Source: Natrinema amylolyticum (GTDB lineage Archaea > Halobacteriota > Halobacteria > Halobacteriales > Natrialbaceae). Taken from it: a stretch of DNA of 64,000 nucleotides. Positions 59,217 through 64,000 of this stretch are shown here, one piece after another; within the stretch, counting starts at the first letter, position 1; the number at the start of each line of letters is the position of its first letter. Location of the stretch: the NCBI RefSeq assembly GCF_020515625.1, contig NZ_JAIWPJ010000001.1:1240001-1304000 (forward strand), given 5' to 3'. The translations under genes and the position numbers were made by a program. The notes beneath the pieces are model-generated. The model was not told where the DNA came from. It ran no database searches and was given only the letters and a program-made list of their open reading frames with translations.

Positions 59217-60167
59217 TCAGGCGCTCGAGGGCGACATATCGATGTTCAGCGACTTGCGCAGCAGCTGGGAGAACCCCATCGAGCACAGGAAGTACCAGAC
59301 AATCCAGGCCTGCATCGGACCGATCACCCCTTCCTGCCACTCGATCTCACCGACGAGGGGCATGACGACGGTCTGCTCTGCAGCGCCGATACTGCCCGTT
59401 CGGATCGTCCAGTACATCCAGAGGAACAGCGGGATGGTCAACAGCATGATCCAGACCATCGGGCGGAACTGCTCTTTGAACATCCCGAGGTTGTCCGCCA
59501 TGGCCTCCATCTGTTCCTCGCGGGCGCGTTCGATCTCGTTCTCGAGGCGTTCGATCTCCGCCTCGCTCGCGCCGCGTTCCTCGGCGTCTTTCTTCTCCTG
59601 CCGGAGCTCCTTTTGCTCCTCCTGGACGGCCTGCATCCGCTCCTGGTACTTCCCCATGACCTCCGTGTTCATCAGGTTCGCCTGGAGCAGCGACGAGTAG
59701 AGGCCGGTGATCAGCGCGACCGAGAGGATCACGGCGTAGAACGGCAACGCCGCATCGAGCGGGCCGAGCACGGCGTTGACCGTCCCCCCGACGACGTTCT
59801 GAATCGAATCGAACCAGTAGCCGGGCATCAACAGGAGCGCGCCGACGCCGGCGAGCTTGTCCCACTGCGACCAGCTCGATTCGTCCTCGTCGATGTCGAC
59901 GTCGGCACCGGCGCCGCTGTCACCATCACCGTCGAGAGCCCGGTCGAAGGCCTCGCGGTCGGCGATCTCGAACCCCTGGTCGCCGTCGACTAACACTCCT
60001 TTCTCGATCAGTCGCCCCCACTGGCCGCTCGTCAGGTCGTCGCTGACGTCGGCCCACTGGACCTCGCCGCCGTTCCTGTCGGCTTCCTCGCGGATCGCCT
60101 CGAGGGCGGTTGCCATCGAGGAGTCCTCGCTGACGAGGGCGTCGATCTTCTCGGCTGTACGCGTCAT
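59217..60167 (-). CDS. DUF106 membrane protein (archaeal YidC/Oxa1-related)
   Basis: A 316-aa membrane protein of the DUF106/EMC3-TMCO1 family. N-terminal soluble part, then helices (AGVGALLLMPGYWF; ALPFYAVILSVALITGLYSS), the coiled coil with QEEQKELRQEKKDAEERGAS, and later helices (PMVWIMLLTIPLFLWMYW, WIVWYFLCSMGFSQLLR). Thought to be a membrane-insertion factor near SecY. It normally sits between adk and cmk; here a pilin-like gene lies between it and adk. Confidence 0.93.
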   Translation of the reverse strand: MTRTAEKIDALVSEDSSMATALEAIREEADRNGGEVQWADVSDDLTSGQWGRLIEKGVLVDGDQGFEIADREAFDRALDGDGDSGAGADVDIDEDESSWSQWDKLAGVGALLLMPGYWFDSIQNVVGGTVNAVLGPLDAALPFYAVILSVALITGLYSSLLQANLMNTEVMGKYQERMQAVQEEQKELRQEKKDAEERGASEAEIERLENEIERAREEQMEAMADNLGMFKEQFRPMVWIMLLTIPLFLWMYWTIRTGSIGAAEQTVVMPLVGEIEWQEGVIGPMQAWIVWYFLCSMGFSQLLRKSLNIDMSPSSA

Positions 60168-60411
60168 CTGCTTGTCCTAGGCGTCGTCCGGTATACAAGT
60201 GTTTTTCTTCGGTAGTCACAGCGTCCTCGGGACGCCCAGCGGTGACACGTCGTTCAAGCGGCCGAGGGTCAGTTCGCTGTCGACCGGACGGACCGGCTAT
60301 CTCGCGCGATAGGGAACAGATACGTAATATTCGCTGTTATTGTATCGATATGAACTGTCTGATCGGTCGAACGGTTTATCATACGGAATCCCGAACTGCC
60401 AGTCGATATAA

Positions 60412-62001
60412 ATGGGTTCACGACGCGATGGCGGAGCAGTTATACCGTCGAAACGGGGGGTAACTGCAGTAATCGGCCTCGTTCTCTTGATCGGGATGGT
60501 CGCGACCGTCAGCGTCGGTATCCTTCTCGTCGCGGGGGACACGATGACCAGTGCAGAACAGCGCTCGGAGAACGAACGCGTCCAGCAATCGTTCGTCGAG
60601 ATGAGCCAGCAGATGTCGACGGTCTCGTCGAACAACGATATCTCCCGGACGATGGAGTTCGACGCCGGTGAACGCGGTGCAATCGTCAAGACGGATACCG
60701 GCACGATCAATATTTCCGGTCCGGGATTCGATAACACGATCACGATTCCGATTGGGGCTGTCGAGTACGAGGGCGACGACGGGACCCGCATATCCTATCA
60801 AGCGGGCGGTGTCTTCCGCGAGACCGGCAACGAAACGCGGGTCGTCTCCGCTCCGCCGGTGTACTACGACAGCAGGGATAATACGTTCTCGTTCCCGATT
60901 ACCGAAGTTAACGACGATGCACAACTCGGTTCGGGCGAGGTGCGAATGTCCCATGAGAATACATCATCTTACGAAAATGTAACGTACATCGAACAGAGCA
61001 CCGTGACGATCGAAATCACGAGCGAGTACTGCGTCGGCTGGGAGACGTACTTCCAAGGCCAGACCGCAAACGCAGAGGGGCAAGCGATCACGGAGCGGTG
61101 CGGAAACGATGACACGATGATCGTGGAACTCGGCCGGACCGAGGTCGAAGGCGACTTCAGTCAGGCGGTGTACGCCGGTGGCGGCGGGATCGAACTCGGC
61201 CACAACAACGCCGAGATCGACGGGAACGTCACGACCGACGGCGAGGTCCACGGGTCGGGCAATGTCACTGGAGACGAAATAGAAGAGAACCAGGAGCCGA
61301 TTCCGTCGTTCGATAGCGTGATCGAGTCGAAGGTCGAAGACGCCGAGCGAGGAGAGGGCGAACCGATCGACCTCGGCGACAACGAGACGACGCTCGAGGG
61401 CGGAACGACCTACTACGATCCGGACGGATTCGACCTTCAGGACGATGTTACCGTCGATCTAGACGATGGAAACGTGACGCTCATCGTCGACGGTGATATG
61501 GGATTCACCGATAACGATCTCACGGTGGACACAACCGGTGCCGAAGATAATACCTCGTTCCAGGTGTTCGCGACCGGGAACATGTCCATGGATAACCAAG
61601 AAGTGTGTGTCAACGGCTGTGATTACAACTCGGGAGACTCCAAATCCCTGCAGATATACGGAACGTCGTCGATGCTCGTCCACGTCGGGACCGGGAACTC
61701 GAAATTCGAAGGGATCCTGTACGCTCCGCGTGACGAGAGCTATGCCGAGTCAGAGGGAATCGATCACTGTAGTCACGATGTGAACGGAACGGAACCGGAC
61801 GTCTGTATCGACGGCGGTGGCGGGGCGGCCCAGATATACGGGACCATCATGGCGGGGCCGATGTACGTAGACAATAATTTCGAAATCGAACACGACGAGT
61901 CACTCACCGGTTTCGAACCGGACGTTCGACACGGCGTTTTGCCGCCGCGACTGACGTACCTCTCGATCGCGGTCCACGAACTCGACGTCAGAAATAGCTG
62001 A
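60412..62001 (+). CDS. Pilin-signal surface protein with beta-solenoid-like region (DUF7289-type)
   Basis: A 529-aa protein. The N-terminus has a type IV pilin-like signal: KRGVTAVIGLVLLIGMVATV, processed by prepilin peptidase. A long exterior follows with many N-x-S/T sites (NISG, NETR, NTSS, NVTY, NVTT). A strand-rich part (EIDGNVTTDGEVHGSGNVTG, VTVDLDDGNVTLIVDGDMGF) resembles polymer-forming or beta-solenoid domains. Four cysteines occur in pairs. Its GC is a little lower than its neighbours. It reads opposite to the adk/DUF106 genes it separates. DUF7289 is my best recollection of the family name. Confidence 0.82.
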   Translation: MGSRRDGGAVIPSKRGVTAVIGLVLLIGMVATVSVGILLVAGDTMTSAEQRSENERVQQSFVEMSQQMSTVSSNNDISRTMEFDAGERGAIVKTDTGTINISGPGFDNTITIPIGAVEYEGDDGTRISYQAGGVFRETGNETRVVSAPPVYYDSRDNTFSFPITEVNDDAQLGSGEVRMSHENTSSYENVTYIEQSTVTIEITSEYCVGWETYFQGQTANAEGQAITERCGNDDTMIVELGRTEVEGDFSQAVYAGGGGIELGHNNAEIDGNVTTDGEVHGSGNVTGDEIEENQEPIPSFDSVIESKVEDAERGEGEPIDLGDNETTLEGGTTYYDPDGFDLQDDVTVDLDDGNVTLIVDGDMGFTDNDLTVDTTGAEDNTSFQVFATGNMSMDNQEVCVNGCDYNSGDSKSLQIYGTSSMLVHVGTGNSKFEGILYAPRDESYAESEGIDHCSHDVNGTEPDVCIDGGGGAAQIYGTIMAGPMYVDNNFEIEHDESLTGFEPDVRHGVLPPRLTYLSIAVHELDVRNS

Positions 62002-62008
62002 AACCGGG

Positions 62009-62644
62009 TTACGCGGCGTCTTCGATCGTTTCCTTCACGTCTTCCCACACATCATCGGGAGCCTGCTCACCGTCGATTCGCTCGAGGTCGCCCTGTTCCT
62101 CGTAGTACTCGATAACTGGCTCGGTGTTCTCGTGGAAGACTGAGAGCCGCTCTCTGACCGTCTCTTCGGTGTCGTCGTCCCGCTGGACCAGTCGCTCCTC
62201 GACCTCGGGGTCCTCGGGCGGGTTGTACTCGACGTGGTAGATGTCGCCCGTGTCGGGATCCATCCGACGGCCCGTTAGCCGGTGGACGAGTTCCTCCTCG
62301 CCGACGTCGAGGTAGAGGACGACGTCGAGGTCGGTCATGTCCTCGAGTTCCTCGGCCTGCTCTATGTTCCGCGGATAGCCATCGAGGACGAAGCCGTCGG
62401 CTTGACTGAGCGCTTCGTCGACGATGGCGTTGACGACCTCGTCGGGGACGAGTTCGCCCTGGTCCATGTACTCGCCCGGCGTGTCGTACTCGGTGTCCAT
62501 GTCGGAGATGTCCATCTCCTTGTTGTTCCGGAGCGCGTCACCAGTGGTGATGTGGTCGACGTCGAACTCTTCGGTGATCTTTGCACTCTGGGTCCCCTTT
62601 CCCGCCCCGGGCGCACCCAGGATCAGGATTCGTGGCTGTGCCAT
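62009..62644 (-). CDS. adk: Adenylate kinase
   Basis: A 211-aa adenylate kinase, [18 protein letters not shown] (P-loop), [29 protein letters not shown], and [18 protein letters not shown] (LID). It keeps AMP/ADP/ATP balance. In other haloarchaea it is directly upstream of DUF106; here an inserted opposite-strand gene lies between (gap 62009 to 60167). Start at the ATG at 62644. Confidence 0.95.
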   Translation of the reverse strand: MAQPRILILGAPGAGKGTQSAKITEEFDVDHITTGDALRNNKEMDISDMDTEYDTPGEYMDQGELVPDEVVNAIVDEALSQADGFVLDGYPRNIEQAEELEDMTDLDVVLYLDVGEEELVHRLTGRRMDPDTGDIYHVEYNPPEDPEVEERLVQRDDDTEETVRERLSVFHENTEPVIEYYEEQGDLERIDGEQAPDDVWEDVKETIEDAA

Positions 62645-62703
62645 ACGCCACCGTTCAGGGGCGGCACATAAAGGCTTAAAGAATCGGGCACGTTCGTCCG
62701 ATT

Positions 62704-63153
62704 ATGACTCGATTCGATGCCGCCGAGCCCGCCGAGCGACGGAAACTCTACGTCGACGCCATCACCGCCCATCGCGAGCGCGGGAGCGCGTTTCTGACAC
62801 TCGAGGTCGACGAGGGAGCGCTCGAGACGAACGATGAGACGGGGACCGAACGCGAGTCCGACAGCGAATCGGACGATGGATCCGCGGAAGCGGGCGTCCC
62901 GTGGGTTCAATTCGGTGACGGAACGATCAATCTCGACTGTACCGACGACGAGTTAGACGCCCTGAAAGCCGTCCTCGAGGAGTTCCCGGCGTTCAAAATC
63001 GACGACCTGATTCGACCCGAGGACGCAACGGGCGTCAACGTCCGAATCAGTGCGAAGGCCGATCAGAACCGGATCGCCCAGTTCGTCGACGACGTGTTCC
63101 TCGAGGTGTACGACCTGCCGGCGACGGTTCGCGTCTGGGCTGTCGACGTCTGA
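62704..63153 (+). CDS. Uncharacterised haloarchaeal protein
   Basis: A 149-aa acidic protein. RRKLYVDAITAHRERGSAF then a low-complexity acidic part (ETNDETGTERESDSESDD), VPWVQFGDGTINLDCTDDEL, and FKIDDLIRPEDATGVNVRIS. One cysteine. It starts 60 bp from the divergent adk gene. No known domain; a haloarchaea-specific family is likely. Confidence 0.72.
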   Translation: MTRFDAAEPAERRKLYVDAITAHRERGSAFLTLEVDEGALETNDETGTERESDSESDDGSAEAGVPWVQFGDGTINLDCTDDELDALKAVLEEFPAFKIDDLIRPEDATGVNVRISAKADQNRIAQFVDDVFLEVYDLPATVRVWAVDV

Positions 63154-63578
63154 CGAAAGCCCAACTGAAACGAATTACACCGATTTCGCGGTTGCCATCC
63201 GATCGGTCGGATACTGGCTCGATCTGCGGTCAGGAACATCCAGCCGTGCGGGCCCGGTCTCGAAAGAAGTCTGTCGAGGCCCGTGAGACCGATTCGGTCG
63301 TCTCGGTCGTGTCCGAGACGAATATATTCGGCACAAGATCCGCTTATCGGGCACACGTGTATTGGGTCCTACATGTGCCGGCCCGGACAGCGACAGAAAA
63401 AAGAGTACTGGGCCCAACGAGACAGTGATGGACCAACGAGACGGAAATCGGTCGATCAGTGAATCGAGACGGCGATCCGCCGTCCCGGAGACCGATAGAC
63501 GGCGTCAGTCGGGCGGTTTCCAAATAGATAAGTGCCCCCAGCAATCAATCTCCGACATATAACCGGAGTTCAAAAGAG
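63154..63578. other. Intergenic region upstream of coxB
   Basis: About 425 bases with no gene I can support. It should hold the promoter of the cytochrome oxidase gene, perhaps aaatagataag at 63521-63531 or aatatattc near 63318. The dyad ggcacacgtgta...tacatgtgcc at about 63350-63380 (an inverted cacatgt/acatgtg) may be an operator. Confidence 0.4.
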
Positions 63579-64000
63579 GTGAATACAATCATCAACCTAC
63601 TGACTATCCCGATGCAAGGGACACGTGTCGACGTGTTCGAGCGGATCTTCCTGGTCTTCCTGGGACTCGGTGCGCTCGTCGGAATCGTCGTAGTCGCGTA
63701 TACCTTGTACAACGCGTACAAGTACCGTGACACCGGCGAGGCCGGCGAGGATGAAGATCTGCCATCCGTCGGGGAGTTACCGACAGGCGGAAAGGGCGGT
63801 AAGAAACTGTTCCTCTCGTTCGGCATCAGCGCCGTCATCGTCATTTCGCTGGTGATCTGGACGTACGGGATGCTCCTGTACGTCGAAGATCCCGGTGACG
63901 GTGGCGATAGCGCGCAGGAAGAAGCGCTCAATGTCGAAGTGACCGGCGATAGCTTCGCTTGGTTCTTCGAGTACGACAACGGTATCGAATCGACAGCTAC
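63579..64000 (+). CDS. coxB: Cytochrome c oxidase subunit II (N-terminal part, cut by window end)
   Basis: Partial gene reading off the window. Two membrane helices (IFLVFLGLGALVGIVVVAYT and SFGISAVIVISLVIWTYGML) flank a loop (YKYRDTGEAGEDEDLPS). After them comes the start of the periplasmic-side cupredoxin domain, VEVTGDSFAWFFEYDNGIES. The copper site lies beyond the end. The GTG at 63579 gives MNTIINLLTIPMQGTRVDVF; the ATG at 63612 (MQGTRVDVF) is the alternative. Subunit II of a terminal oxidase passes electrons from a blue copper or cytochrome donor. Confidence 0.87.
   Translation, partial: MNTIINLLTIPMQGTRVDVFERIFLVFLGLGALVGIVVVAYTLYNAYKYRDTGEAGEDEDLPSVGELPTGGKGGKKLFLSFGISAVIVISLVIWTYGMLLYVEDPGDGGDSAQEEALNVEVTGDSFAWFFEYDNGIESTA

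Overview
This window is haloarchaeal chromosome. The evidence is the high GC content, very acidic proteins, archaea-only genes (GGGP synthase, pantoate kinase and phosphopantothenate synthetase, Cbf5, Trm5, an LSm-L37e pair, DUF106), HTH_10-type regulators, HalOD1-type proteins, Tat signal peptides, archaeal type IV pilins and an F420-type oxidoreductase. The style of the intergenic repeats suggests a Natrialbales-type halophile, but that is inference. Nothing looks like plasmid replication, an insertion sequence or a CRISPR array. Most of the window is core chromosome, with three accessory patches.

Layout. 1-2850: diphthamide (dphB), a Rieske-like protein, trm5, and a tRNA-Thr(CGT) followed by a degenerate copy of its own 3' end. 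3554-5640: a biotin ECF transporter (bioY-ecfA-ecfT). 6137-11014: a 1625-residue secreted protein with about fourteen 23-residue glutamine/alanine repeats, a lamin-tail-like domain and a GPPD-repeat tail. 11142-16745: small haloarchaeal proteins, a universal stress protein, BirA, a DUF305 protein, a Bat-type regulator and TyrS. 17162-21679: a HalOD1 protein, a methyltransferase, an HTH_10 regulator, and the two archaeal CoA enzymes (phosphopantothenate synthetase and pantoate kinase) separated by unrelated genes. 21876-28883: a Tat-exported hydrolase, AspS, Sir2, another HTH_10 regulator, GGGP synthase, a 57-aa Cys/His miniprotein, a threonine synthase-like protein that lacks the PLP lysine, and LSm-L37e. 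29348-33453: small membrane proteins, a zincin and an NTF2-like protein, with a tandem hairpin array at 30924-31011.

33650-41597: a Dna2-like nuclease-helicase, a PAP2 phosphatase, a zinc alcohol dehydrogenase, a HypE/AIR synthase-like protein with a coding minisatellite, and an F420-type LLM oxidoreductase. 41890-49933: a lipid/acyl-CoA catabolic neighbourhood (AhpD-like protein, SDR, HAD hydrolase, ACAD10/11-type kinase-like protein, fused 3-hydroxyacyl-CoA dehydrogenase/enoyl-CoA hydratase, PaaI thioesterase, Lrp-like regulator, alpha/beta hydrolase). It includes the remnant of an FMN-dependent alpha-hydroxy-acid dehydrogenase at 43464-43739. 50198-54443: an Lhr-type helicase and a secreted metzincin-like protease with TSP3-type calcium repeats.

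54507-57122 is lower in GC and looks accessory: a HalOD1 protein, a decayed gene, and two type IV pilins preceded by a possible structured leader RNA. 57442-62644 is the usual adk-DUF106-cmk-cbf5 housekeeping block. It ends in a tRNA-Pro(GGG) and is interrupted by an oppositely oriented gene for a pilin-like surface protein. The window ends inside a cytochrome c oxidase subunit II gene.

Leads most worth following: the 23-residue-repeat surface protein, the lysine-less threonine synthase-like protein, the structured leader before the pilins, the pilin-like insertion in the adk operon, the tRNA-Thr 3' duplication, the FMN-dehydrogenase remnant and the Cys/His miniprotein. No search could be run, so all family names come from motif recognition.
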